64,000 bases of DNA from Deltaproteobacteria bacterium (GCA_016219015.1 JACRCL010000016.1:1-64000); one strand, 5' to 3'; shown: positions 10,050-20,548, counted from the first letter of the stretch. The notes: generated from the letters alone by a model not told the origin. Translations and numbers: made by a program.

Positions 10050-10170
10050 TTTGAATCTCCCCGCAGCAAGCTGCGGGGAATCTTCGACACATAAGGAAGA
10101 TTTCGATTTCGATTCGCTCGCTAAACCCCGCAGCAAGCTGCGGGGAATGCGCTCGCTATGCGTGTTCAAG
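10050..10170. repeat. Repeat B (aatctccccgcagcaagctgcggggaatcttcgacacataagg...cgctatgcgtgttca)
   Basis: Near-identical to 3100-3220, 21493-21585, 27849-27935. Confidence 0.8.
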
Positions 10171-10305
10171 GGCTGCCCTGCCTGGAAATAAGCCGTCTTG
10201 ACACCCTGCTCTACGAGGCATAGAATAATATTATAAGTGGCTCTATTTCGAGTGCTCCACGGCCCGATAACCGGGCCCGGTATAAGAGGGTATAAGGAGG
10301 GGTTT

Positions 10306-10533
10306 ATGGCAAAGGACCTCATCTGCGGCATGGAAGTCAACGAGAACGGAGCTGAGTTCATGACCCACATCGAGCACGAGACGTATTACTTCTGCTCGAA
10401 GGCCTGCCGGGACAGATTCGAGCTCTCCGAAGGCATCGTCGAGGAGGACGCCGACAAGGGCTTCTTCAGAAGGGCGTTGAACAAGATACTGAAGGAGCCG
10501 GCTGAAAAACCCCGGAAGTGCATCCACCTGTAA
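10306..10533 (+). CDS. YHS domain protein
   Basis: MAKDLICGMEVNENGAEFMTHIEHETYYFCSKACRDRF; preceded by aggagg at the right spacing. Confidence 0.8.
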   Translation: MAKDLICGMEVNENGAEFMTHIEHETYYFCSKACRDRFELSEGIVEEDADKGFFRRALNKILKEPAEKPRKCIHL

Positions 10534-10534
10534 A

Positions 10535-11326
10535 GTGCCAAAGGCCCTTTATCCAGTCATTTTCCTTCTGGCCGTTGCCGCGTTTTTGTATTTCCTTGGC
10601 CCTTTTCCGGGCATTATCGCGGCAGTTGCATTAGTCTGCATAATAATCCTATACAGTCTTGTTAGAGCCTACACCCGCCCATGTGAAGTCCCCGCTGAAG
10701 AGGCCCCAAAGACAAAAGGCATGCCCCTTAACTGGGTAGCGCCGGTCTACGACTGGTATTGCGCGAAGGTTGGGCTCGGGAAAAAATTCAGGCAGAGGAC
10801 CCTTGAGCTTGCCGGGGTAAGGGAAGGCGAAAGGGTCCTCGACGCCGGGTGCGGCACGGGCGTATTGACTCGCATGGCCGCTGCCTTGACAGGGCCTTCA
10901 GGCTATGTTGCAGGAATAGACCCCGCCCCCAGGATGATAGGTGTTGCGAGGAGTAACGCCTCTGCCGAAGGGAGCAGGGCCGAGTTCAGGCTCGGAGTCA
11001 TCGAGGAGTTGCCTTTCCCGGATAACAGCTTCGACTGCGTCCTTTCTTCCTTCATGGCGCACCACCTCCCGCCCGAGGTGAAGCTGAAAGGCTTCGGCGA
11101 GGTCTACAGGGTATTGCGGCCCGGCGGGAGGTTTCTCGTCGTGGATATCGGCAGGCCGTCGAACCCGCTCTGGTGGGCAGCGGTATTCCCGCTCCTTTTC
11201 TGGTCTTTCACAAAGGACCAGATAAGGGGGAGGCTAAACGGGTATTTCCTTGAATCAGGGTTTCCGGAAGTAGAGCAGAAGGGATGGTGGATGGGTTTGA
11301 TAAATTTCTGGCTGGCCCGAAAGTAG
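10535..11326 (+). CDS. SAM-dependent methyltransferase (UbiE/ArsM type)
   Basis: VLDAGCGTGVLTRMAA..PFPDNSFDCVLSSFMAHHLPPEVK. Confidence 0.85.
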   Translation: MPKALYPVIFLLAVAAFLYFLGPFPGIIAAVALVCIIILYSLVRAYTRPCEVPAEEAPKTKGMPLNWVAPVYDWYCAKVGLGKKFRQRTLELAGVREGERVLDAGCGTGVLTRMAAALTGPSGYVAGIDPAPRMIGVARSNASAEGSRAEFRLGVIEELPFPDNSFDCVLSSFMAHHLPPEVKLKGFGEVYRVLRPGGRFLVVDIGRPSNPLWWAAVFPLLFWSFTKDQIRGRLNGYFLESGFPEVEQKGWWMGLINFWLARK

Positions 11327-11408
11327 CAGGGTACTGAAAAACTCAAAATGGTATGGGTATGTCAGCCGCAAACACGATTTCGATTCGCTCGTTATGCGTG
11401 TTCGACGA

Positions 11409-11528
11409 GGCTGCTCAAAAAGCTCCAGATGCGAGGCGTCGAGAAGCGAGGAATGAGGCGTACTTTTCTGTACGCCGCAGTAACGAGTGACGAAGACAAC
11501 AAAGCAGATGGACTTTTTCAGCAGCCTC
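11409..11528 (+). repeat. Repeat A copy 1
   Basis: ggctgctcaaaaagctccagatgcgaggcgtcgagaagcgagg...gcagatggactttttcagcagcct. Confidence 0.85.
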
Positions 11529-11533
11529 GGGCG

Positions 11534-12757
11534 TCATAGCCCCCTTGTGTCTATCAAAAGCTTTTCCCTGAGCAGCATCCTGTCGATATTGCGGAACGCG
11601 CGGTGGTCGACGAGTATCACCACAATGTCGGCCTCTTTGAGGCTCTCGTCTATCGTTGAGAGCTCCACCTTCGGCAGCGCTTTAAGCCTATCGGGCAGGG
11701 CCTTCAGGTGAGGCTCCACCACGAGTATCCTTCCCGCCCTGTGCTTCGCGAGCCTTTCCACTATCTCAAGGGCCGGGCTCTCCCTCAGGTCATCTATGTC
11801 GGCCTTGTACGAAAGCCCGAAGCAGGCTATCGTCGGGTCCTTGAAGCGGGCCGCCTTCTTTATTACGTTCGCCGCGACGTACTCGGGCTTGGCGTCGTTC
11901 ACCTCCCTGGCCGTCCTTATTAGGCGCGCCGTGTCCGGGACCGAGTTGACGATGAACCACGGGTCAACGGCTATGCAGTGGCCGCCGACACCGGGGCCGG
12001 GCTTCAATATATTGACCCTCGGGTGCTTGTTCGCAAGGTTTATCAGTTCCCATACGTTGATGCCCATATGGTCGCATATTATCGAAAGCTCGTTTGCGAA
12101 CGCGATGTTCACGTCCCTGTACGCGTTCTCCACGAGCTTGCACATCTCCGCGGTGCGCGCGTTCGTGACATGGAGGTTGCCCTTGACGAACCTTGAATAG
12201 AAGTCCCGCGCCTTCTCCCCGGCCTCTTCAGTAAGCCCGCCTATCACCCTGTCGTTCTGCTCAAGCTCGTAGAGGATCTTCCCGGGCAGGACCCTCTCCG
12301 GGCAGTAGGCGAGCGTTATCTCCCCCTTGAGCTCGGGGCGGAGCGAATAAATATCCTCCGCGACTTTTTCGGTAGTGCCCACCGGGCTGGTCGATTCTAT
12401 GATAACGAGGTCGCCCTTCTTAAGATAAGGCGCGAGGCTCGTAACAGCCGACTCGATATAGGAGATATCCGGCCTGTGCCCCCCTTTTAAGGGAGTTGGC
12501 ACGGCGATGAGGAACACGTCGGCCTTGACGGGCTTCCGGTCGGCCTTGAGGAAGCCGTTCTTTACGACGTAGCTTACAAGGCCTTCGAGGTCCGGCTCGA
12601 CTATGTGTATCTCGCCCTTGTTTATCGTCTCCACGACCGAAGGGTTCACGTCCGTGCCGTGGACGCGTATCCCCTTGCTCGCTATGAGCCCGGCCGTGGG
12701 GAGCCCGATATAGCCGAGCCCCATCACAACTACGTCAGCATCCATTGCCTTTTTCAT
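11534..12757 (-). CDS. wecC: UDP-N-acetyl-D-mannosamine dehydrogenase (UDP-glucose/GDP-mannose dehydrogenase family)
   Basis: VVMGLGYIGLPTAGLIASKGIRVHGTDVN; GPGVGGHCIAVDPWF; adjacent wecB. Confidence 0.88.
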   Translation of the reverse strand: MKKAMDADVVVMGLGYIGLPTAGLIASKGIRVHGTDVNPSVVETINKGEIHIVEPDLEGLVSYVVKNGFLKADRKPVKADVFLIAVPTPLKGGHRPDISYIESAVTSLAPYLKKGDLVIIESTSPVGTTEKVAEDIYSLRPELKGEITLAYCPERVLPGKILYELEQNDRVIGGLTEEAGEKARDFYSRFVKGNLHVTNARTAEMCKLVENAYRDVNIAFANELSIICDHMGINVWELINLANKHPRVNILKPGPGVGGHCIAVDPWFIVNSVPDTARLIRTAREVNDAKPEYVAANVIKKAARFKDPTIACFGLSYKADIDDLRESPALEIVERLAKHRAGRILVVEPHLKALPDRLKALPKVELSTIDESLKEADIVVILVDHRAFRNIDRMLLREKLLIDTRGL

Positions 12758-13866
12758 GACCTCGAAAGCACCTCGATTATCTTATCCGACGCATGGCCGT
12801 CGCCGTAAGGGTTTCTCGCCCTGGCCATGGCGACGTAGGCGTCCCTGTCAGTAAGGAGCCGGGAAGTCTCAGTAACTATCTTATTGAAGTCCGTCCCGAC
12901 CAGCATTGCCGAGCCTTCCTCTATGCCCTCCACCCGCTCGGTCACCTCGCGCATCACGAGCACGGGTTTGCCGAGCGATGGCGCCTCTTCCTGGATTCCT
13001 CCAGAATCCGTAAGCACGAGGTACGACCTCTCCATGAGCCAGATGAGGCGCGGGTAGTCGAGCGGCTCGATAAGGCGGACCCTCTCGCAGCCCTTTAAAA
13101 TAGAATGCACCGGCCCCCTGACATTCGGGTTCAAATGCACGGGATATATTATCTCAACGTCCCTGAATTTTCCAGCTATCTCTTTTAAAGCATGGCATAT
13201 CTCCTCGAAAGGCCTTCCGAAGCTCTCCCTCCTGTGGCCCGTGACGAGGATTATCTTTTTTGAGAGGTCAACGGAGCTGAAGAAATCCTTAAACTCCTCC
13301 TCCCCGCGCGACCTTATCATATCGAGCCCGAGGAAGAGGGCGTCTATCGCGGTATTGCCGACAATGTAGACGCGGTCTTTTATCCCTTCTTTCAGAAGGT
13401 TCTCCCTTGCGAGGTCTGTAGGCGCGAAGTGATAGGAGGCGAGCCGCCCTATGAGGGCCCTGTTGACCTCCTCTGGAAAGGGGGAGTACCTGTTAAAGCT
13501 ACGGAGGCCCGCCTCTATGTGGGCTACGTCTATCTTCTCGTAGTACCCGGCGAGCGCGCCGACAAAGGCCGTGGTGGTATCGCCCTGCACGAAGATAAGC
13601 TCAGGCCTGTACCCTTTAAGCACGCCCTCTATGCCTTTCAACCCCCTGGCGGTTATGTCGAAGAGCGTCTGCCCCGGCGACATGAGGTCCAGGTCGTAAT
13701 CGGGCGTTATATCGAAAAAGGCGAGCACCTGGTCGAGCATCTCCCTGTGCTGGGCGGTTACGCAGCACCTGACCTCGAAGGACGGGTTTGCTTTCATCCT
13801 TTTGATGAGGGGGGCGAGCTTTATCGCCTCTGGCCTTGTCCCGAATATGAAGAGAGTTTTTTTCAA
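12754..13866 (-). CDS. wecB: UDP-N-acetylglucosamine 2-epimerase (non-hydrolysing)
   Basis: FGTRPEAIKLAPLI, FVQGDTTTAFVGAL, HIEAGLRSFN..PFPEEVNR, DSGGIQEEAPSLGKPVLVMR. Confidence 0.92.
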   Translation of the reverse strand: MKKTLFIFGTRPEAIKLAPLIKRMKANPSFEVRCCVTAQHREMLDQVLAFFDITPDYDLDLMSPGQTLFDITARGLKGIEGVLKGYRPELIFVQGDTTTAFVGALAGYYEKIDVAHIEAGLRSFNRYSPFPEEVNRALIGRLASYHFAPTDLARENLLKEGIKDRVYIVGNTAIDALFLGLDMIRSRGEEEFKDFFSSVDLSKKIILVTGHRRESFGRPFEEICHALKEIAGKFRDVEIIYPVHLNPNVRGPVHSILKGCERVRLIEPLDYPRLIWLMERSYLVLTDSGGIQEEAPSLGKPVLVMREVTERVEGIEEGSAMLVGTDFNKIVTETSRLLTDRDAYVAMARARNPYGDGHASDKIIEVLSRS

Positions 13867-13883
13867 CGGCTGCCTTTTTACCT

Positions 13884-15515
13884 TTACAGCCCGTTAAGGA
13901 GCTGCCGGGCCTGTATATTATCCGGGTCTTTCGAAAGTATTTCCTTCAAAACCTCTTCTGAATTTTCCCTCTCGCCCGTCGAGCTGTAGGCCCGGGCAAG
14001 TGCGAGCTTTACTATCGGCGAGGGGTTTTTCTCAAGGCATTTTTTAAGGATATCTATGGCCTCTGCTGTCCTGCCCCCGGTCCCGTACAGGCCGCTCAAG
14101 TTCACGCACGCGGCCGGGTAGCCGGGGTTCAGCCTGATGGCAGAGGCGTATTCGGCCATCGCCCTGTCCGGCATTATCCTGTGCCTGTACTCATCACCGA
14201 GCTTCAGGTGAGCGAGCGGGCTTTCCGGGTCTTTTTTTACGGAATCTTCCCACAGCGTCATGCCGTTCCTCCAGACATAGTTTCTCCTGAAGGAAGTGAC
14301 CGCCAATATCGCTACGACCGCGATGAACAGTATGGGGAGGAGCCTTTTTGCCATAGGGTTAAGCTCATAGAGCCTGTAAAAAGACCAGACCACAAGCAGC
14401 GAGAACGCGACGGTCGGTATGAAGAGGTACCTGTCGGCCCTCAGGGTGCTCGAAGGGAAGATGTTTATGACAGGCGCGAAGGTTATAAGAAACCAGATGA
14501 CCGTGAACGTGACGACACGCCTGCCCTTGAAATAAAAGACTATTGCCACGGCCATTAGCGCAAGGATCAGCAGCGCCGGCAGCAGGGCGGAGGCCTGGAA
14601 TATCGACGAAGGCAGGTCTCCAGCCGTGTAGTTGTAATAGACATTGGAGCTGAAAGGGAAGACCGCCATGCCCAGATACTCCGCAAGGAGCATGACGACA
14701 GTAAGCCCGCGCCTGTAGAGGCCCATGTCGGTAGTAAGGTAGCTCCCTTCAGCGAAGACCCTGTTCACATGGATGTAAAGGACGGAGAGGGCCCCGCTTA
14801 TGACGAAGTACGGGACCTTGTCGAGAATCCTTATCTTTTTTTCATTGAAGCAGATATCGTAAAGGATAAGAAGGACCGGCAGCGTCATGACGAGGGACTT
14901 GGAGAGCATCCCGAGGAGGAAGGCCGCGAGAGAGAGTATGTAGCAGGAGGCCCTGTTCCATTCCGAGCACGCGTACTTTATATACAGGTAAAATGAGGCT
15001 ATGAAAAAGACGAAAGAGAGCGAGTCTTTCGTGGCCGCTACCCATGTAACCGATTCGACGTGCGAGGGGTGGACCGTGAAAAGAAGGGTTGAGAGGAACG
15101 AAAGGAGCCTGTCTTCGATGAGCAGGCAGAGAAAGAAATAAAGTAGCGCGACGGAGAGAATATAAAGAGAGATGTTCAGCAGGTGATAGCCAACCGGGTC
15201 GAGGCCCTGGAGCCGGTATACGACGGCGTGGGCAAGGGTCGTCATCGGCAGGTACTCCTGGAGCTGGTCGGCCTTGTTCGAGATGATATCGTTATAATCG
15301 AATATACGGAGGATGCCGGGAACCGATATGTCCCTCACGCGCTGGTTATCCGTTATATACCTGTTGTCGTCCCAGTAGGTAAGCTCGTTATGGAGGGTGT
15401 TTGAATAGATGACGGCCGCGAGCAGGGCTAAAATAACGACGGATACGGTATTCGATATCGGGTTTGTCTTTACCGCCTTCATCTCTTTTCTTTTACGCAG
15501 AGCGCCATTGTCCAC
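13884..15515 (-). CDS. Multi-pass membrane TPR protein (GT-C / TMTC-like)
   Basis: LTYWDDNRYITDNQRVRD, HPSHVESVTWVAATKD, RADRYLFIP, C-terminal TPRs. Confidence 0.83.
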   Translation of the reverse strand: MDNGALRKRKEMKAVKTNPISNTVSVVILALLAAVIYSNTLHNELTYWDDNRYITDNQRVRDISVPGILRIFDYNDIISNKADQLQEYLPMTTLAHAVVYRLQGLDPVGYHLLNISLYILSVALLYFFLCLLIEDRLLSFLSTLLFTVHPSHVESVTWVAATKDSLSFVFFIASFYLYIKYACSEWNRASCYILSLAAFLLGMLSKSLVMTLPVLLILYDICFNEKKIRILDKVPYFVISGALSVLYIHVNRVFAEGSYLTTDMGLYRRGLTVVMLLAEYLGMAVFPFSSNVYYNYTAGDLPSSIFQASALLPALLILALMAVAIVFYFKGRRVVTFTVIWFLITFAPVINIFPSSTLRADRYLFIPTVAFSLLVVWSFYRLYELNPMAKRLLPILFIAVVAILAVTSFRRNYVWRNGMTLWEDSVKKDPESPLAHLKLGDEYRHRIMPDRAMAEYASAIRLNPGYPAACVNLSGLYGTGGRTAEAIDILKKCLEKNPSPIVKLALARAYSSTGERENSEEVLKEILSKDPDNIQARQLLNGL

Positions 15516-16087
15516 GGCAGCGGCGTAAGCGCCCTTTCCACGCGGAAGTATTTGCCAAGGAGGGTCAGGAAGCCTTTTTTACCCCACTTCTGTAGATGGC
15601 CCGGCGTGTTGCCGAGGTCCTTTATGTATTTGCCCCGAGCCAGGTTAAGTAGAGACCAGACAGGCTCCCTCGGCACGCTGAAGATGGCGTACTTCCCGGC
15701 GACCCTCTTTATCTCCCTTATGGCGGCATCCGGGTCTTTGAGGTGTTCGAGCACCTCGCAGGCTACCACCATATCGAAGCTACAGTCCCTGTACTTGAGG
15801 TCCGTGGCGCTGCGGACGGAAAATTTTATGCCGGGGTATTCTTTTTTTGCCATGGCGATGACCTCGGGGCTTACGTCGTTCGCCTCGATGTCGAGCTTGG
15901 GCCTGAGCTCTTTGAGAAAATGGGCGACCCTGCCTTCGCCGCAGCCTACCTCGACGAGGCTTTTTATCTCCAGCGGGCCTGTAAGTTCCTTGAGGCTTTC
16001 CATGAACCCGGCAACAAGGTATCTCGCCACCGGGTTTTTGGTATTGTACTTGTCGTAATAGTTCCCGGCAACGTTACCTTCCGTCAT
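15479..16087 (-). CDS. SAM-dependent methyltransferase
   Basis: LVEVGCGEGRVAHFLKEL..FDMVVACEVLEHLKDPDAAIREIKRV. Confidence 0.85.
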   Translation of the reverse strand: MTEGNVAGNYYDKYNTKNPVARYLVAGFMESLKELTGPLEIKSLVEVGCGEGRVAHFLKELRPKLDIEANDVSPEVIAMAKKEYPGIKFSVRSATDLKYRDCSFDMVVACEVLEHLKDPDAAIREIKRVAGKYAIFSVPREPVWSLLNLARGKYIKDLGNTPGHLQKWGKKGFLTLLGKYFRVERALTPLPWTMALCVKEKR

Positions 16088-17066
16088 TCCGCCCCACCCC
16101 TTCCTTCCGCCTCCCCTCGCGCCCCTTGAGCTCTATCTCCATCTTCCTTATCCTGAACTGCACGTCTTCTATGAGGCGCCGGTTTACCGAGATAAGGTCC
16201 CCGACGAGGCCGAGGACCATGATATTAAAGCCTATGGTCAGCAGGACCGCCAGCAATATCAAGGACTGTATATGGCCGGCGCCGTGGCCCGTCAGGTAGA
16301 AGTAAAGGAACCTTACGCCTATAATGAGGCCCATTGAGAAGACCGCTGCCCCGAGGTACACGAACGAGGCGAGCGGCTTATGGAACATGAAGATGCGGAA
16401 GATCGTGATTATTGATTTTTTTATATAGTCCGAGACGCTCTTTATGAGCCTCGATTCCCTGAGCTGCGGGTTTACCCTTATCGGGACCGAAGTTATGGCA
16501 ACACCCTTGAGCCCGGCCTGGATTATGGTCTCGAGGGTATAGGTGTATTCGCTGAAGATGTTCATCTTCAGGGCCGCGTCCCTCGATAGCGCCCTGAACC
16601 CGCTCGTTGCGTCCGGGATGTCCGTGCCCGAGACGATTCTTACGACAAGGCTCCCCAGGGACTGGAGCTTCTTTTTTATGAACGAGAAGTGCTCTATCTC
16701 GTTTACCGGCCTCTGCCCCACGACGTAGTCGGCCTTGCCGCCGAGTATCGGGGCTATGAGCTTTTCGATGTCAGAGGCGTTGTACTGGTTGTCGGCGTCG
16801 GTATTGACGATTATGTCGGCCCCGAGCTGCAATGAGGCGTCTATGCCGGCCATGAACGCCGCGGCAAGGCCTTTCCTCTTCGTGAACCTGACGACATGGT
16901 GGACTCCCAATGCCTTCGCGGCCTCGGCGGTGCCGTCGGTGGACCCATCGTCTATGATGAGGTACTCTATCTCGTCTACCCCCGGCAAAGACCTCGGCAG
17001 GTCCTTTATGGTCACCGGGAGGGTATCTTTTTCGTTGAGGCACGGTATCTGGATTATGAGCTTCAT
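16074..17066 (-). CDS. Family 2 glycosyltransferase with C-terminal TM segments (polyprenyl-phosphate sugar synthase-like)
   Basis: IIQIPCLNEKDTLPVTIKDLP..IDDGSTDGT..NTDADNQY; C-terminal hydrophobic helices. Confidence 0.87.
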   Translation of the reverse strand: MKLIIQIPCLNEKDTLPVTIKDLPRSLPGVDEIEYLIIDDGSTDGTAEAAKALGVHHVVRFTKRKGLAAAFMAGIDASLQLGADIIVNTDADNQYNASDIEKLIAPILGGKADYVVGQRPVNEIEHFSFIKKKLQSLGSLVVRIVSGTDIPDATSGFRALSRDAALKMNIFSEYTYTLETIIQAGLKGVAITSVPIRVNPQLRESRLIKSVSDYIKKSIITIFRIFMFHKPLASFVYLGAAVFSMGLIIGVRFLYFYLTGHGAGHIQSLILLAVLLTIGFNIMVLGLVGDLISVNRRLIEDVQFRIRKMEIELKGREGRRKEGVGRNDGR

Positions 17067-18802
17067 AGTCCGCCGAGGGATTCGAGTTTTGAGAGGGCCT
17101 CGGCGTTGGCCGGGTCGATCTCAAGGGCTTTTCTGTATTCGGACTCCGCCTGGCTGGCAAGCCCGGTCTTCAGGAATATGCCCGCGAGGTTCAAGCGGGC
17201 GGCAAGGCTTCCCGGGTTATACGCAAGGCCCTCCTCGTACTCCCTTATAGCCTCCTCGTAAAGTCCTTTACTCCCGAATATATATCCGAGCCCGAAATGG
17301 GCGTTGGAGTTCGAGGGGTCGTGCACAATGACCTTTTTATACTCTTCCATTGCCCCGTCCAGAAAACCCTCCTGTACGAGTATCCCCGCGATGTTGACCC
17401 TTGAGGAGACGTTGACCCTCGCGGCATCGTTGGAGGGGTTAAGCTCAATGGCCTTCCTGAACGCGGCAACGGCCATGCCGGGGTCGTTGCCCCTCATATA
17501 GCCCTGCCCAAGGACATAATGCGCGCCGCTGCTGTACGGGTACCTCGCAACGAGGTCTTGCCCGAGCGTGACGCCGTTCCTCCATACGGAGTTGCGCCCC
17601 ATATAGAGGGCCGAGTATATCACTACGGCAATCAGCACTAAGGCCGCGTAGACCTTCATATCGTCAAGACCGGACCGCCTCTTTAGCCCGCACGCGCATT
17701 CATGGAGCAGCGCCGCCCCCACGAAGGCGGCCCCAACCAGCATGATATATAATCTATGGTCGAGTATCAAAGAAAAATTTACCTTCATCTCGACTACCGT
17801 CGTGGGCAGGGCGGTTATAAGCACCCAGTAGACGAAGAAGATGACGTCCTTCCTTTTGGACCTTAAGTGGAGCAGCAGCAGGCCCGCGAGCATGAGGAGG
17901 ATGATCGCCAGCGAAAGGCCCGAGCGGAGGTCCAGATGGGCGGAAGGGTTGAAGTCGAGGTAGTAGAGGCTTAAGTCAGGGAACGCAAGGACCTTGAGCT
18001 GATACAGGAATATCCGGGCTGGCTGGTAGATGTTACGGTACAGGTGGTGCGCGCCTTCGAGCAGGCCCTCCGCTTTCAGCAGGCGGTAGCGTATGGCCAT
18101 GAAGACGGCGGATATTATAAAGTAGGGCGGATATAGGAGAAGAGTCTCCTTGATCCCTTCTCCGAGCTTCTTCTTCCTGAATATCAGGTAATAGGCCATG
18201 ATGACGAGCGGCAGGGTGATGCTCAGCTCCTTTGTAAAGAGCGCCGCCGCGTAAGCGGCAAGGGACCCCGCGAGGCAAAGCGCGCTCTTCCCCTTCGACC
18301 CGGGGGAGAACTTCAGCATGAAGAGGTAGAGCGAAAGGAGGTAGAAGGAGACCGAAAAAGAGGAAGACCTCGTGTTTATATAGTTTATCACCTCGGAGTT
18401 TATGGGATGGAGGCCGAAGAGCAGGGCCGTTGCCAGCGCGAGGAAATCCTGCCGGGTTATAAACCTTACGATAAGAAAGACCATCACTATGTTGAAGAGG
18501 TGGGCCAGGAGGTTGAATATATGGTACCCAAGGGGGTCGAAACCACCTAAGTAATAATTGAGCGCGAAGCTCGCGGTCGTTATCGGCCTGTAGCTCACCT
18601 GGGTGCCCCGGTACGAGCTGCCGGCGGCAAGGGACGTGAAGAAGCTCGGGATGTTCCTTAAGCTCCTTATGTAGAGGTTGTTGATTATGAAGTTATAGTC
18701 GTCCCCGAAGAACGAATCGTTACGCAGGAATGCCGCGTTGACCGCAAAGGCGAGCAGAAGGATTAAACAGAGCAGTATAATTGCCTTCTTCTTCTCCGTC
18801 AC
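17063..18802 (-). CDS. Multi-pass membrane TPR protein (GT-C / TMTC-like)
   Basis: FFGDDYNFIINNLYIRS, YRPITTASFALNYYLGGFDPLGYH, HPINSEVINYINTRSSS, C-terminal TPRs. Confidence 0.82.
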   Translation of the reverse strand: MTEKKKAIILLCLILLLAFAVNAAFLRNDSFFGDDYNFIINNLYIRSLRNIPSFFTSLAAGSSYRGTQVSYRPITTASFALNYYLGGFDPLGYHIFNLLAHLFNIVMVFLIVRFITRQDFLALATALLFGLHPINSEVINYINTRSSSFSVSFYLLSLYLFMLKFSPGSKGKSALCLAGSLAAYAAALFTKELSITLPLVIMAYYLIFRKKKLGEGIKETLLLYPPYFIISAVFMAIRYRLLKAEGLLEGAHHLYRNIYQPARIFLYQLKVLAFPDLSLYYLDFNPSAHLDLRSGLSLAIILLMLAGLLLLHLRSKRKDVIFFVYWVLITALPTTVVEMKVNFSLILDHRLYIMLVGAAFVGAALLHECACGLKRRSGLDDMKVYAALVLIAVVIYSALYMGRNSVWRNGVTLGQDLVARYPYSSGAHYVLGQGYMRGNDPGMAVAAFRKAIELNPSNDAARVNVSSRVNIAGILVQEGFLDGAMEEYKKVIVHDPSNSNAHFGLGYIFGSKGLYEEAIREYEEGLAYNPGSLAARLNLAGIFLKTGLASQAESEYRKALEIDPANAEALSKLESLGGL

Positions 18803-18859
18803 AAGCTTTACCGTTTTGGCTAACAGGTTACCGAAAAACTCAAAATAACATACAGCCTG

Positions 18860-20548
18860 CTAATTCATCAGTTCTTTAAGCCTCTCTGCGGCCTCACGGC
18901 TGTCCGGGTCGATCTCAAGCGCCTTCCTGTACTCTGTTTTGGCCGGGCCTTCGAGCTTTAGCCTGAAGTACAGGTCCCCAAGGCTCAAGCGCGCGGGCAG
19001 GCTCCTCGGGTTCACCTCAAGGCCCTCCACGTATTCCCTGACGGCGGCGTCATAGAGCCCCTTTTTGTCGTAGATATAGCCGAGCCCGAAATGCGCGTAA
19101 TAGTAGCCGGGGTTGTACTCTATTATCCTGTTGAGCTCAGAGGCGGCCTCGTCGAGCCTGCCCTCGGCCACGAGTATCCCCGCGAGGTTGTTCCGAGCTA
19201 TCGTTGCCGTCGGGTCGAGCTCGATGGATTTCCTGTAAGAGTCCTTCGCCTCATCGAGGCGGTTTTTCCTCGCGTAGCTCTCGCCGAGGAAGTAATGCGC
19301 GAGAGCTGCGCCGGGGTATTTCCTGACCAGGTCCTGCGAGACGCTCACTCCGCTACCCCAGACGATGTTCCTCTGGACGTGGATGATGGAAAATGAGGCG
19401 GCTATTATGATCATCACCACAGTGAAGGCCTTTTTTGACGCCCCGCCCGCGAGCCCGGAGGCTTTAAGAATTACGAAAGACGCAACGAAGGCAAACCCCG
19501 GCGCCATCACGTAGAGCCTGTGGTCGAGGATAAGCGAGGCCTGGGACTTCATCTCGAACGCGGCCGTGGGCAGGCCCGTAAGGAGTATCCACCAGAGCGA
19601 AAAGCCGAGGTCCTTCCTTATGAAGAACGGGGCTATGACCAGCGCGGCGATAATCGCGAGCGCAAAGGCCGAAGAGGCCGTAAGGTGCGCTACCGGGTTG
19701 AAGCCGAAGTAGAAGGCGCTCAAGTCGTACGGGAGCGCGAGCGTCTTTATCTGCCTGAGGATTACCTCGGCCGGTATCCAGATGTTATCGTAGAGCTGGT
19801 GCGATTTGCCGAGAAGGCCCTCGGCCTCGAGGAGACGGTGGCGCAGAATCATGTAAAGCGCAAGGACGATGAGATACGGCGGGGTCAAAAGGACGGTCTC
19901 TTTCAGCCCCTGCCCGAGCCTTTTTTTCCTGAAGAGCAAATAATGCGCCATGATGACGAGCGGTAGCGTTACCGCGAGCTCCTTTGTAAAAATGGACGCG
20001 GCGAAGAAGAAGAGCGACCCGGAGAGGAAAAAAAGCCTTCGCCCCTTTGACTCCGCCGACGCCTTGAGCAGATAGAAATAGAAGGAGAGGAGGTAGAAGG
20101 ATACCGACAGCTCCGATGACCTTGTGTTTATGAAGTTCATCACCTCGGAGTTTATGGGGTGGATCGCGAAGAGCAGGGCCGAGCCGAGGGCAAGGGTCTC
20201 CTCCGGGGATACGGCCCTTATGACGAGGTAGACGAGCACGACGTTAAACAGGTGTATCGCGAGGTTGAAGACGTGGTAGCCGAGCGGGTCGAGCCCGCCG
20301 ATGTAATAGTTGAGCGCGTATGTAGCCGCGGCCACGGGCCTGTAGACGACCTGGTTCTCCCTCGACGAGCTGCCGGTTGAGAGCGAGGTGAAAAAAGAGG
20401 GTACCTTCCCGATATCGCGTATCGCGGGGTTATTTACGATGAAGTGGTAGTCGTCCCTGAAAAAGGAGTCGTTCCTTAGAAAGCCGATATTAACGGCGAC
20501 GGACAGGAGGAGGATAAGTGCAAGGTATATGCGTTTCGGCTCTGCCAT
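18860..20548 (-). CDS. Multi-pass membrane TPR protein (GT-C / TMTC-like), close paralog of 17063-18802
   Basis: FFRDDYHFIVNNPAIRD, HPINSEVMNFINTRSSE, ILDHRLYVM, C-terminal TPRs. Confidence 0.82.
   Translation of the reverse strand: MAEPKRIYLALILLLSVAVNIGFLRNDSFFRDDYHFIVNNPAIRDIGKVPSFFTSLSTGSSSRENQVVYRPVAAATYALNYYIGGLDPLGYHVFNLAIHLFNVVLVYLVIRAVSPEETLALGSALLFAIHPINSEVMNFINTRSSELSVSFYLLSFYFYLLKASAESKGRRLFFLSGSLFFFAASIFTKELAVTLPLVIMAHYLLFRKKRLGQGLKETVLLTPPYLIVLALYMILRHRLLEAEGLLGKSHQLYDNIWIPAEVILRQIKTLALPYDLSAFYFGFNPVAHLTASSAFALAIIAALVIAPFFIRKDLGFSLWWILLTGLPTAAFEMKSQASLILDHRLYVMAPGFAFVASFVILKASGLAGGASKKAFTVVMIIIAASFSIIHVQRNIVWGSGVSVSQDLVRKYPGAALAHYFLGESYARKNRLDEAKDSYRKSIELDPTATIARNNLAGILVAEGRLDEAASELNRIIEYNPGYYYAHFGLGYIYDKKGLYDAAVREYVEGLEVNPRSLPARLSLGDLYFRLKLEGPAKTEYRKALEIDPDSREAAERLKELMN

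Noticed and set aside
11348-11539. 63-aa ORF over the region before wecC
   Set aside because: Consists largely of repeat B/A translation (ADGLFQQPRAS).
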